Shown: piece by piece, positions 1 through 7,580 of the stretch | Layout of the letters: each line of letters starts with the position of its first letter | Position numbering within the stretch: the stretch's first letter is position 1 | Assembly (NCBI GenBank): GCA_002344055.1 | Contig: DDTH01000013.1 | Location: 42,886 to 106,885, forward strand | Reading direction: 5' to 3' | Source: Sphingomonadales bacterium UBA2369 | Lineage (GTDB): Bacteria; Pseudomonadota; Alphaproteobacteria; Sphingomonadales; Sphingomonadaceae | Length of the DNA: 64,000 nt | The notes under the pieces: generated by a model | The model's database searches: none | Seen by the model: the letters and a program-made list of their open reading frames with translations, nothing else | What the model was told of the DNA's origin: nothing | Made by a program: the position numbers and the translations under genes

Positions 1-295
1 CGGCACCGGCTATTCCAGCCTCGCTTATCTGAAAGCGCTGCCGCTCGATTATCTGAAGCTCGACAAGAGTTTGTGCGAGGACATTGAGGGGTCGCCGCAG
101 GGTCGCGTGGTGGTCCGCAGTGTCATCGACATGGCCGGCTCGCTCAACCTGATCGTGATTGCCGAAGGCGTCGAGACCGAAGAGCAGCGCGATCTGCTCG
201 CCGCCGAAGGCTGTGCCATCTACCAGGGCTTCCTGTGCGCGCCGCCGCTTACCAGTGTGGCGCTGGCCGCTTTGATCGCGGGCGCGCGCCGCTAA
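1..295 (+). CDS. EAL-domain cyclic-di-GMP phosphodiesterase, C-terminal fragment
   Basis: The reading frame is open from base 2 and ends at a TAA at 293-295; the start lies outside the window. The fragment carries the last part of an EAL domain: a LPLDYLKLDKSL stretch (the lysine/aspartate strand of the barrel), then IAEGVETEEQ, the conserved glutamate-containing motif, then YQGFLCAPPL, the usual closing strand. EAL domains hydrolyse cyclic di-GMP to pGpG and control motility and biofilm switching. Nothing follows the EAL domain except a short alanine-rich tail, so EAL is the C-terminal module; whether a GGDEF or sensor domain precedes it cannot be seen. The metal-binding residues of the N-terminal half are outside the window, so activity cannot be judged. 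Confidence 0.9.
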   Translation, partial: GTGYSSLAYLKALPLDYLKLDKSLCEDIEGSPQGRVVVRSVIDMAGSLNLIVIAEGVETEEQRDLLAAEGCAIYQGFLCAPPLTSVALAALIAGARR

Positions 296-350
296 GCAGA
301 TTTTAAGCGGGGCTGGGCAAAATGCGTGGCTCATCATCCCGGGGATTGAG

Positions 351-1307
351 ATGAGCGCGCTTAACGATCTTGCCGAGCGGCTGCGCGCCGCCGGCGCCCT
401 GACCGCCGACGAAGTGCTGGCGTTGCGCCGGCAGATGTGGCCGGACGGAAGGATTGGCGAAGACGAGGCCGATTTGCTGTTCGCGCTGAACGATGCGGCG
501 AAGGACCCGTCGCGCGAGTGGGTCGATTTCTTCGTCGAGGCGCTGACCCATCACATTGTCGCGCAGACCGAACCACGCGGCTATATCGACGACGCCAAGG
601 CTGCCTGGCTGTCCGAGCGCATCGCTCGCGACGGCAAGGTGGAATCGTCTGCCGAGCTGGAATTGCTGGTGAAGGTACTGGAAAGCGCGACCGCCGCGCC
701 GCAGGGCCTCAAATCCTTTGCGCTGGCCGAGATCGAGCGCGCGGTGTTGACCGGAGCCGGGCCGACACGCTGCGGCGGTGCGCTGGAGCCGGGTCGCGTC
801 AGCGAGGCGGAAGTGAATCTGCTGCGCCGTCTGATCTTCGCCCAGGCCGGCGACGGGCCGGGTGCGGTGAGCGCGGCGGAGGCCGAGGCATTGTTCCGGA
901 TCAAGGATGCCTCGCTCGGCGCGGACAATGCGGCGGGCTGGCAGCAATTGTTCGTGCAGGGTGTGGGCAATCATCTGATGGCCTATGCGAGCTACGAGCC
1001 GCTTGAGCGGGACGAGGCGGCGCGGCTGGAGGCGTTCATGGACGACACGTCGGTGCGCGTCGGTGGCTTCTTCTCCCGTGTCGCCGGAGCGGCATTTTCG
1101 GGCGCCGTCTTCCGGGGCCAGAGCAAGGTTCCGGCGGCAGATCATGACGCGGCCGTCGCGGCGGCGAATGCGGTAACCGCTACGGAAAATGCCTGGCTGA
1201 AAGCCCGGATCGACGCGGACGACGCGCTCGATCCGCTGGAACAGGCGCTGTTGGACTTTCTCGCCGCCGAAAGCGGCTCGGCCGACGATCCGCGCCAGAC
1301 CCCGTGA
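351..1307 (+). CDS. Unknown protein with internally duplicated acidic helical domain
   Basis: A 318-residue protein with no signal peptide or membrane segment. I do not recognise a named family. It is built from a repeated helical unit: residues about 19-75 (LRRQMWPDGRIGEDEADLLF..., ending near LTHHIV) resemble residues about 158-215 (LRRLIFAQ...AEAEALFRIKDA..., ending near VGNHLMAY), and a shorter third echo (WLKARIDADDALDPLEQALL) lies near the C-terminus. The pattern of a D-rich loop followed by EADLLF or EAEALF is reminiscent of EF-hand-like or TerB-like helical pairs, but I see no strict calcium-loop motif. A GGGGATTGAG stretch precedes the ATG. It lies between the EAL gene and an opposed acyltransferase; a role in tellurite/stress-type processes would be pure inference. 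Confidence 0.75.
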   Translation: MSALNDLAERLRAAGALTADEVLALRRQMWPDGRIGEDEADLLFALNDAAKDPSREWVDFFVEALTHHIVAQTEPRGYIDDAKAAWLSERIARDGKVESSAELELLVKVLESATAAPQGLKSFALAEIERAVLTGAGPTRCGGALEPGRVSEAEVNLLRRLIFAQAGDGPGAVSAAEAEALFRIKDASLGADNAAGWQQLFVQGVGNHLMAYASYEPLERDEAARLEAFMDDTSVRVGGFFSRVAGAAFSGAVFRGQSKVPAADHDAAVAAANAVTATENAWLKARIDADDALDPLEQALLDFLAAESGSADDPRQTP

Positions 1308-1370
1308 CGGCCGGAACGCCCCGCTCAGGCGGGCGGCCGGGGCCGGTTCCACGTCGGTGCATCGGATTCG

Positions 1371-2405
1371 CTAGACACCCCCGGGAATTGGCACACCCCG
1401 GCGATAGCGATTCCGGCGGCCGAGCAGCGTGAGCAGCGGCTTTTCGATCAGCAGATAGGCGGCGACCCCGCCCACCAGGCCGAGCACGAAGGCGAGCGGA
1501 GCCAGGCTCCCCGCCGGCAGGCCGAGCTTCCCGACGATGATCGGCGCCGCGATCAGCGCGAAGAATTGCCACAGATAGATGGAATAGCTCGCATCGCCCA
1601 GCAGACGCGGGATGCGCCAGTCCGGAATGCCCGCGCCGCGCCGCTCCAGCGTCAGTACGCCGGCGAGCAGAGCCAGCAGCGGTGGGATCGCCATGATCCG
1701 GCCATGCCACCAGCCTTCCGAGGTCGCGAGCAGGTAGAAAGCGGCGGCGGTTAGCGGGATGCTTGCCAGCACGAGCGGCCATAGGCGCCAGCCTTTCTGC
1801 CAGGCCATGCCAAGCCACGCGCCGGCCAGGAATTCGAGGAGGATCGGGTGGGTCCAGGCGCGCAGCATCGGCCCATCGGGCGGCACGAGCCGGCCGAGAA
1901 TTACGGCCGAGAGCAGCAGGCCGGTCAGCGCCCGGATCTGCAGGCGGCGCGGCAGCGCCAGCAGCACCGCGAAGAGGGCATAGAAGAGCATCTCGTAGTT
2001 GAGCGACCAACCCGGCGGCACGAGCGGGAAAAGATATGACGAGGAGGGATGCTGGGCCGGGATGAACGCGAAGGAGGCGAAGACGTGCCAGGCGTCGGAC
2101 TGGAGCGGCCCGAACTTGCCGGACAGGAACAGCAGCAGCGCGGCAAGGGTCACGATCCAATAGATCGGCACGACGCGCAGGACGCGATCACGCAGGAAGG
2201 GCAGAGGTCGGCTCGTCGCGTCGGTGATCGCCACCATCAGGAAGCCGCTCAGCACGAAGAAGAGATCGACGCCCAGCGCGAGAAAGCCCAGCGGCGCGCC
2301 TTGTGGCCGGATGGCGTGGAACGCCAGCACGCAGATCGCCGCGAGCGCGCGCAGATATTGAATGCCGTAAAGCCGCCGCAGCGTTGCTTGCCCGTCGCCC
2401 ATCAT
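1371..2405 (-). CDS. Acyltransferase 3 family membrane protein (OafA/YrhL type)
   Basis: A 344-residue polytopic membrane protein with about ten hydrophobic segments. The N-terminus GIQYLRALAAICVLAFHA and the following GVDLFFVLSGFLM are the signature of acyltransferase family 3, where the RxxA...H motif supplies the catalytic histidine; a second typical region is PPGWSLNYEMLFY. Members O-acetylate or O-succinylate sugars of lipopolysaccharide, exopolysaccharide or peptidoglycan from the cytoplasmic side. It lies 54 bp downstream of mfd on the same strand and could be read through from it, but no polysaccharide genes are adjacent, so the acceptor is unknown. The start is one of two adjacent ATG codons (2405 or 2402). 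Confidence 0.88.
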   Translation of the reverse strand: MMGDGQATLRRLYGIQYLRALAAICVLAFHAIRPQGAPLGFLALGVDLFFVLSGFLMVAITDATSRPLPFLRDRVLRVVPIYWIVTLAALLLFLSGKFGPLQSDAWHVFASFAFIPAQHPSSSYLFPLVPPGWSLNYEMLFYALFAVLLALPRRLQIRALTGLLLSAVILGRLVPPDGPMLRAWTHPILLEFLAGAWLGMAWQKGWRLWPLVLASIPLTAAAFYLLATSEGWWHGRIMAIPPLLALLAGVLTLERRGAGIPDWRIPRLLGDASYSIYLWQFFALIAAPIIVGKLGLPAGSLAPLAFVLGLVGGVAAYLLIEKPLLTLLGRRNRYRRGVPIPGGV

Positions 2406-2459
2406 CCCGTCGCTACGGCGGCGGCGCGATCCAGGCTAGGCCTGACGCGCCGCGCAGGC

Positions 2460-5400
2460 TCAGCGGACGATTCGCGCCAGTCCCTTCGACAATTGCAGCG
2501 CACCATGCAGCCGAGCGGAGGCGTCGGGCCAGTTGCGTGTGATCACCAATTTGCTGTCGGGGCGCAGCTTCGCCGTGCCCTGCAAGCGATCGACATAGGC
2601 GAGCAGCCCCGGCAGGTCCGGGAAAGTGTCGTTGAAGAAATGGACCAGCGCGCCCTTCGGGCCGGCATCCAGCTTCGCGACATTGGCCTTGCGGCAGTTC
2701 AGCTTGATCTGGATGACCTTCAGCAGGTTCTCCGTCTCTGGCGGCAGCTTGCCGAACCGGTCGATCAGTTCGGCGGCGAAGGCCTCTATCTCGTCGGCGG
2801 CCTCTAGCTCGTTCAGGCGACGATAGAGGCTCATGCGCAGGTCGAGATCGGGGACATATTCGTCCGGGATCAGGATCGGCGCATCGACATTGATCTGCGG
2901 TGAGAAATCGCGGGCGCGGGTCTCGGCGATGCCACCGGCCTTCGCCTCCAGGATCGCGTCCTCCAGCATTGACTGGTAGAGTTCGAACCCGACCTCCTTG
3001 ATATGGCCGCTCTGCTCGTCGCCGAGCAGATTACCCGCGCCGCGAATGTCGAGGTCATGCGTGGCGAGCTGGAAGCCCGCGCCGAGGCTTTCGAGATTGG
3101 CGAGCACCTGCAGCCTTTTCTGCGCCGTCTCGGTGACGATGCGGTTCGCCTCGGTGGTGAAATAGGCATAGGCGCGGGTTTTCGCCCGGCCGACGCGACC
3201 GCGCAGCTGGTAGAGCTGGGCGAGGCCGAAACGGTCGGCGCGGTGGACGATCATCGTGTTGGCGGTGGGGATGTCTAGCCCGCTTTCGACGATGGTGGTC
3301 GATAGCAGCACTTCGTACTTGCGGTCGTAGAAAGCGGAGATGCGCTCCTCGACTTCGCCCGGCGCCATCTGGCCATGGGCGACGACGTAGCGGACCTCCG
3401 GCACTTCCTCGCGGATGAACTGCTCGATGTCGGGCAGGTCGGCGATGCGCGGTACGACGAAGAAGCTTTGCCCGCCGCGATAATGTTCACGCAGCAAGGC
3501 TTCGCGAACCACGACCGGATCCCAAGGCATGACGTAGGTACGCACCGCCAGACGATCGACCGGCGGCGTCTGGATGACGCTTAGCTCGCGTAGCCCGCTC
3601 ATCGCCATCTGCAGCGTGCGCGGGATCGGCGTGGCGGTGAGGGTGAGGACGTGGACGTCGGCCCGGAGCGCCTTCAGGCGTTCCTTATGCGTGACACCGA
3701 AGCGCTGTTCCTCGTCGACGATCACCAGGCCCAGATTGCGGAACTCGATGCCCTTGGCGAGCAAGGCGTGGGTGCCGATAACGATATCGACCTTGCCGGC
3801 GGCGAGTTCGGCCTTGGTCTCCGCCGCTTCCTTGGCGGACACGAGGCGCGAGAGGCGGCCGATGCGGATCGGGAAGCCCTGAAAGCGGTCGCAGAAATTC
3901 TGGTAGTGCTGGCGTGCGAGCAAGGTCGTGGGCGCGATGATCGCGACCTGCAGCCCGGCCATCGCGGCGATATAGGCCGCCCGGAGCGCCACTTCGGTCT
4001 TGCCAAAGCCGACATCGCCGCAGACCAGCCGGTCCATCGGCTTGCCCTTGCCCAGATCCTCGACCACGTCGCCGATCGCGCGGTCCTGATCCTCGGTTTC
4101 CTCATAGGGGAAGCGGTCAGAGAAAGCGTCATAGCCCGTGTCCGGCTCCGCCACCGCGCCGGGGCGAAGGGCGCGCTCGGCCGCGACCTTCATCAGCTCA
4201 CCCGCAATCGCGCGGATGCGCTCTTTCATCCGCGACTTGCGCCGCTGCCAGCCCTCGCCGCCCAGCCGGTCGAGCGCGACGCCCTCGCTCTCGCTGCCGT
4301 AGCGGGAGAGAATGTCGATATTCTCGACCGGGACGTAGAGCTTGTCGCCGCCGGCATAGGAGAGCGCGACGCAATCGTGCGGCGCCTTCTGCACCGGGAT
4401 CTGGGTGAGCCCCTCGAAGCGGCCAATGCCATGCTCGGCGTGGACGACGAGATCGCCGGGGCTGAGCGTGGCGAGCTCGTTCAGGAAGGCGTCCTGGCTC
4501 TTCTTGCGCTTGCGGCGGCGAACGAGGCGGTCACCGAGCATGTCCTGCTCGGTCAGCAGGGCGATGTCGGGCGTGGTGAAGCCGTGATCGAGCGGGAGGA
4601 CGACGAGGGCGGGGCCGGATGCGCCGAGCGCTTCCTGCCAGCTGTCCGGCGTTACAAGCTTGGTGACGCCATGATCGGCGAGCAGACTCTTCAGTCGCTC
4701 GCGTGAGCCGGCGGAATAGCTGGCAAGCACGACCTTATGGCTGGACCGCTTCAGCGCTGCGATGTGATCGGCGACCGCTTCATAGATGTTGGTGCCCTGC
4801 GCGCGCTCCGGTGCGAAATCGCGGGGTCCGTCGACGCCGAAATCCACGACACTCGCGCTTTCCGGTTCGTGGAAAGGCGTGGTCAAATGGATTGGCCGCG
4901 CCGCGATCAGCCCGTCCCATTCGTCGCGCGGCAGATAGAGTGAGGCGGGTTCCAGCGGCCGGTAGCTGCCGGCATCCTTGGTCTGGGCGCGCTGGCGGTT
5001 CTGATAATAATCCTCGATCGCCTCGAACCGCGCATCCGCCGCGCCGGTATCGTGCGCCTCGCGGACGATGATGTCGTCGTCATTGAGATGATCGAACAGC
5101 GTCTCCAGCCGCTCCTCGAACAAAGGCAGCCAGTGATCGAGACCCGCGATGCGGCGGCCGTCGGAAACCGACTGATACAGCGGATCGCCGGTCGCGTTCG
5201 CGCCGAACATCTCGCGGTAGCGCGACCGGAAGCGCTTGATGCTCTCCTCGTCTAGCAGGGTCTCGGAGGCGGGCAGGAGGGTGAAGCCTTTGGTGGTGCC
5301 GGTGGTGCGCTGGGTGGCGGGATCGAAGAGGCGGACGGTCTCGATCTCGTCGCCGAAGAAATCGAGGCGCAGGCCCTGTTCCTCGCCGGCGGGGAACAGA

Positions 5401-5918
5401 TCGACGATGCCGCCGCGCACTGCGAACTCACCCGGATCGCGGACCGTGTCAGTGCGCATATAGCCATTGGCGGCGAGCAGGCCGGCCAGCCGCTCGATCT
5501 CGATCCGCTCGCCCGGCGCAAGGCTGGCGACCAGCTGGCGGATGCGGAACGGCGTCAGCGTGCGCTGCAGCGCGGCGTTGATCGTGGTGAGCAGCAGCTG
5601 CGGCTTGTCGCCCTTGCGCTGCAGCGCGTGCAGGGTTGCGAGCCGCTCGGATGTCGAACGCAGCGACGGCGAGGAGCGGTCGTAGGGCAGGCAGTCCCAG
5701 GCCGGGAAGGTCAGCACCTCCAGCTCCGGCGCGAAGAAGCTCGCCGCGTCGCCCACGGCGCGCATCGCCGCCTCGTCCGACGCGATCAGCACCGCGCGCT
5801 TGCCCTTGCCGGCCGCCCGCGCGAGATCGGCGGCCAGCCACGGCAGGAAGCCGCCCGGCACGCCCGCGAGGGTGAGCGGCCGCGCCGCCTTCAATATGGT
5901 CTGCAGGTCGGCACTCAT
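2460..5918 (-). CDS. mfd: Transcription-repair coupling factor Mfd
   Basis: At 1152 residues it matches the usual Mfd length (about 1150). Domains in order: a UvrB-like N-terminal module that recruits UvrA, an RNA-polymerase-interacting CarD-like domain (around LSPGDLVVHAEHGIGRFEGL, roughly residue 480-500), then a RecG-like superfamily 2 translocase with Walker A GDVGFGKTE (about residue 635) and a DEEQRFGV Walker B box, motif VI with QLRGRVGR, and a C-terminal TRCF domain. Mfd removes RNA polymerase stalled at DNA lesions and hands the site to the UvrABC excision system. Its ATG overlaps the TGA of sdhE by 4 bp (ATGA), so translation of the two is probably coupled. Identification is certain. 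Confidence 0.98.
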   Translation of the reverse strand: MSADLQTILKAARPLTLAGVPGGFLPWLAADLARAAGKGKRAVLIASDEAAMRAVGDAASFFAPELEVLTFPAWDCLPYDRSSPSLRSTSERLATLHALQRKGDKPQLLLTTINAALQRTLTPFRIRQLVASLAPGERIEIERLAGLLAANGYMRTDTVRDPGEFAVRGGIVDLFPAGEEQGLRLDFFGDEIETVRLFDPATQRTTGTTKGFTLLPASETLLDEESIKRFRSRYREMFGANATGDPLYQSVSDGRRIAGLDHWLPLFEERLETLFDHLNDDDIIVREAHDTGAADARFEAIEDYYQNRQRAQTKDAGSYRPLEPASLYLPRDEWDGLIAARPIHLTTPFHEPESASVVDFGVDGPRDFAPERAQGTNIYEAVADHIAALKRSSHKVVLASYSAGSRERLKSLLADHGVTKLVTPDSWQEALGASGPALVVLPLDHGFTTPDIALLTEQDMLGDRLVRRRKRKKSQDAFLNELATLSPGDLVVHAEHGIGRFEGLTQIPVQKAPHDCVALSYAGGDKLYVPVENIDILSRYGSESEGVALDRLGGEGWQRRKSRMKERIRAIAGELMKVAAERALRPGAVAEPDTGYDAFSDRFPYEETEDQDRAIGDVVEDLGKGKPMDRLVCGDVGFGKTEVALRAAYIAAMAGLQVAIIAPTTLLARQHYQNFCDRFQGFPIRIGRLSRLVSAKEAAETKAELAAGKVDIVIGTHALLAKGIEFRNLGLVIVDEEQRFGVTHKERLKALRADVHVLTLTATPIPRTLQMAMSGLRELSVIQTPPVDRLAVRTYVMPWDPVVVREALLREHYRGGQSFFVVPRIADLPDIEQFIREEVPEVRYVVAHGQMAPGEVEERISAFYDRKYEVLLSTTIVESGLDIPTANTMIVHRADRFGLAQLYQLRGRVGRAKTRAYAYFTTEANRIVTETAQKRLQVLANLESLGAGFQLATHDLDIRGAGNLLGDEQSGHIKEVGFELYQSMLEDAILEAKAGGIAETRARDFSPQINVDAPILIPDEYVPDLDLRMSLYRRLNELEAADEIEAFAAELIDRFGKLPPETENLLKVIQIKLNCRKANVAKLDAGPKGALVHFFNDTFPDLPGLLAYVDRLQGTAKLRPDSKLVITRNWPDASARLHGALQLSKGLARIVR

Positions 5919-6190
5919 GCGCCGTCCCTCGCCACGTCGATAAAGTCCGTCTTCCGCATCCGCTCCATCATCGGCCCCGCAAAGCGATCCGGAACGGGCA
6001 GGGTGCCGATCACCCAGGCGATGATGTCCGCATCCTGCTCGTCCAGCAAAGCCTCAAACCAGGCGAAATCGTCTTCGGACCAGCCCGCCGAGCAATGGTC
6101 GAAATAGCCGCCGACCAGGAAGTCGCTCTCCCGCGTGCCGCGATGCCAGGCGCGGTAGCGAATGCGGCGGAGGCGAGCGTCGCGGTCCAA
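5915..6190 (-). CDS. sdhE: FAD assembly factor SdhE (succinate dehydrogenase assembly factor 2 family)
   Basis: A 91-residue protein starting LDRDARLRRIRYRAW followed by HRGTRESD, the RGxxE motif by which SdhE promotes covalent flavin attachment to SdhA. The acidic helical remainder (WFEALLDEQDADIIAW) fits the five-helix SdhE fold. No ATG exists upstream within a plausible length: the frame stays open to 6337, but the extension is proline/arginine-rich and crosses a strong hairpin (6212-6235), so I place the start at the TTG at 6190, which gives the normal family size; no good ribosome binding site is visible. The stop overlaps the mfd start. The sdhE-mfd order is, as far as I know, common in sphingomonads. 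The start choice is the uncertain part. Confidence 0.85.
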   Translation of the reverse strand: MDRDARLRRIRYRAWHRGTRESDFLVGGYFDHCSAGWSEDDFAWFEALLDEQDADIIAWVIGTLPVPDRFAGPMMERMRKTDFIDVARDGA

Positions 6191-6211
6191 GACGGGTCCA
6201 ATGCAGAAATG

Positions 6212-6235
6212 GCCGCCCGGAGATTTCCGGGCGGC
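6212..6235 (-). terminator. GC-rich hairpin between a membrane-protein gene and sdhE
   Basis: A perfect 10-bp stem (GCCGCCCGGA / TCCGGGCGGC) with a 4-base loop. On the minus strand it comes 32 bases after the stop of the membrane-protein gene and 22 bases before the proposed sdhE TTG, and is followed by CATTTCTG rather than a clean T-run. It most likely ends the upstream transcript; it could also lie in the sdhE-mfd leader. Confidence 0.6.
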
Positions 6236-6266
6236 TTCACGAGCGGCGGATGTAGGCGGCGCCGGC

Positions 6267-6887
6267 CTAGGGCGCAACGCTGGCGGAGGGTCGCCGCGCC
6301 TTTGCTTCGGCAAGCAAATGCAGGCCGACCAGCGCACCCCACGTCACTTGCGCGGTGTAGAGGATGAATGCGCCGACGACGTTCATGCTCAACACGCCAG
6401 AGACCAGCAGGATGGTCGGCAGCAGGCCCGCAGCGAGACCCGCCACTCCGATCAGCCGCGCGGAGACGCCCGGGCGGCGCAGGAAGTCGAACGACCAGAA
6501 CAGAAAAGCCGCGCCGACGGTTACCACGCCCAGCCAGGCCAGCGCCTGATTCGCGGCCCAGCACAATTGCAGAATGTCCTGGCCGATGGCCGCGTCGCCC
6601 TGTGCGAGGGCAGGGGCGATGAAGCCGTTGATCGTTCCCGCGCCGAGATTGGCAAAGGTCGAGACGGCGTAGGCGATGGTTCCGGCGAGGATCGAGGGGC
6701 GCTGGACTCCGCGGTCGAGCACGAAGGTCGCGAAGCCGAAGGCGGTGACGAGCAGGACCATGAGCATCGCACCATGCACGGCGGGGCCGATCGCGGCCTG
6801 ATAGCTGGACGGGTGATGCGCCATGCCGAAGATCGTCGCGGCCGCCGATCCGATCAGGCACCAGCCACCGATTTGCTTCATATTCAT
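6267..6887 (-). CDS. Six-to-seven-helix membrane protein, function unknown
   Basis: A 206-residue integral membrane protein with long hydrophobic segments at GGWCLIGSAAATIFGM, HGAMLMVLLVTAFGFATFVL, AGTIAYAVSTFANLGAGTI, ALAWLGVVTVGAAFLFWSF, LIGVAGLAAGLLPTILLVSG and a final one near the C-terminus. I chose the ATG at 6887 because GGGAG sits 8 bases upstream on the minus strand; a longer frame to 7052 would begin inside the divergent TetR gene. It is transcribed divergently from that TetR gene across only 79 bp, the usual arrangement of a repressor with its target, so it is likely the regulated gene. No family-level function is recognised; its position suggests a role in response to a small ligand, which is inference. 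Confidence 0.82.
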   Translation of the reverse strand: MNMKQIGGWCLIGSAAATIFGMAHHPSSYQAAIGPAVHGAMLMVLLVTAFGFATFVLDRGVQRPSILAGTIAYAVSTFANLGAGTINGFIAPALAQGDAAIGQDILQLCWAANQALAWLGVVTVGAAFLFWSFDFLRRPGVSARLIGVAGLAAGLLPTILLVSGVLSMNVVGAFILYTAQVTWGALVGLHLLAEAKARRPSASVAP

Positions 6888-6966
6888 TTTGCGCTCTCCC
6901 GCCCGCAATTGCCCTGCGCCGGGAGTTGCGCGAAAGTGAGTGCGATCGGGAAGGGGCGGCGTGGGG

Positions 6967-7560
6967 ATGACGGACAGAGTGACGACATTGTCCGGAACAG
7001 CACCGCCCGAGCGTGTCGATCCACGCACCGCGCGGACACGGCGGGCGATCATCGACGCCTTCGGCCGGCTGGTGCTCCGCAGCCGAAAACCGCCGATCCG
7101 CGCGGCCGATGTCGTCGCCGAGGCGGGTGTCGGCCGCTCGACCTTCTACGAACATTTCGCCGGGGCGGAGCAGGTCCAACTCGCTGCGCTGGCCGAGCCA
7201 TTCGCCATTCTGGCTGACGCGGCGATCGGGCGGGGAGATCCTGCAAGGACGGAGTGGCTGCTCCAGCATTTCTGGGAAAATCGCCAGCGCGCCCGCGACA
7301 TGCTGCAAGGCCGCGCGGGCGAACAGGCGCAGCGCCTGCTTGCCGATCTGGTCGAGCGCCGGCTCGAAATGCCGGTCGCGACCGCGCCGGGTCTGGCTGC
7401 CCGCCAACTCGCCGCCGCGGCCTTCGCGCCCGTCCGTGCCTGGCTGCTCGGAGAAGTGACTGCGGACGCTGCCGCGCTAGCACAGGTCATCCGCAACGGC
7501 GGTACAGCGTTACTCGCTTCGATGCAGATGGGCAGGCCGGGCGAGTTCCCCGCATCCTGA
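6967..7560 (+). CDS. TetR/AcrR family transcriptional regulator
   Basis: A 197-residue protein with an N-terminal TetR-type helix-turn-helix: TRRAIIDAFGRLVL (helix 1), then RAADVVAEAGVGRSTFYEHF (helices 2-3, the recognition helix ending in the family-typical STFYEHF). The C-terminal ligand domain is alanine-rich and not specific. I start at the ATG at 6967, preceded by the purine-rich GGGAAGGGG; a GTG 27 bases upstream is possible. It faces away from the membrane-protein gene at 6267-6887 and probably represses it and itself from the shared 79-bp gap, although I found no convincing palindromic operator there. recG follows 20 bp downstream on the same strand and may share its transcript. Confidence 0.92.
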   Translation: MTDRVTTLSGTAPPERVDPRTARTRRAIIDAFGRLVLRSRKPPIRAADVVAEAGVGRSTFYEHFAGAEQVQLAALAEPFAILADAAIGRGDPARTEWLLQHFWENRQRARDMLQGRAGEQAQRLLADLVERRLEMPVATAPGLAARQLAAAAFAPVRAWLLGEVTADAAALAQVIRNGGTALLASMQMGRPGEFPAS

Positions 7561-7580
7561 ATTCGCTCTAACAGTCGGCC

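Noticed and set aside
1308..1370. Imperfect hairpin between the duplicated unknown and the acyltransferase gene
   Set aside because: Only short arms (CCCGC/GCGGG) pair well and no T-run follows; not reported as a terminator.
6888..6966. TetR operator in the divergent gap
   Set aside because: Only a short GCAATTGC palindrome is visible, too little to call.
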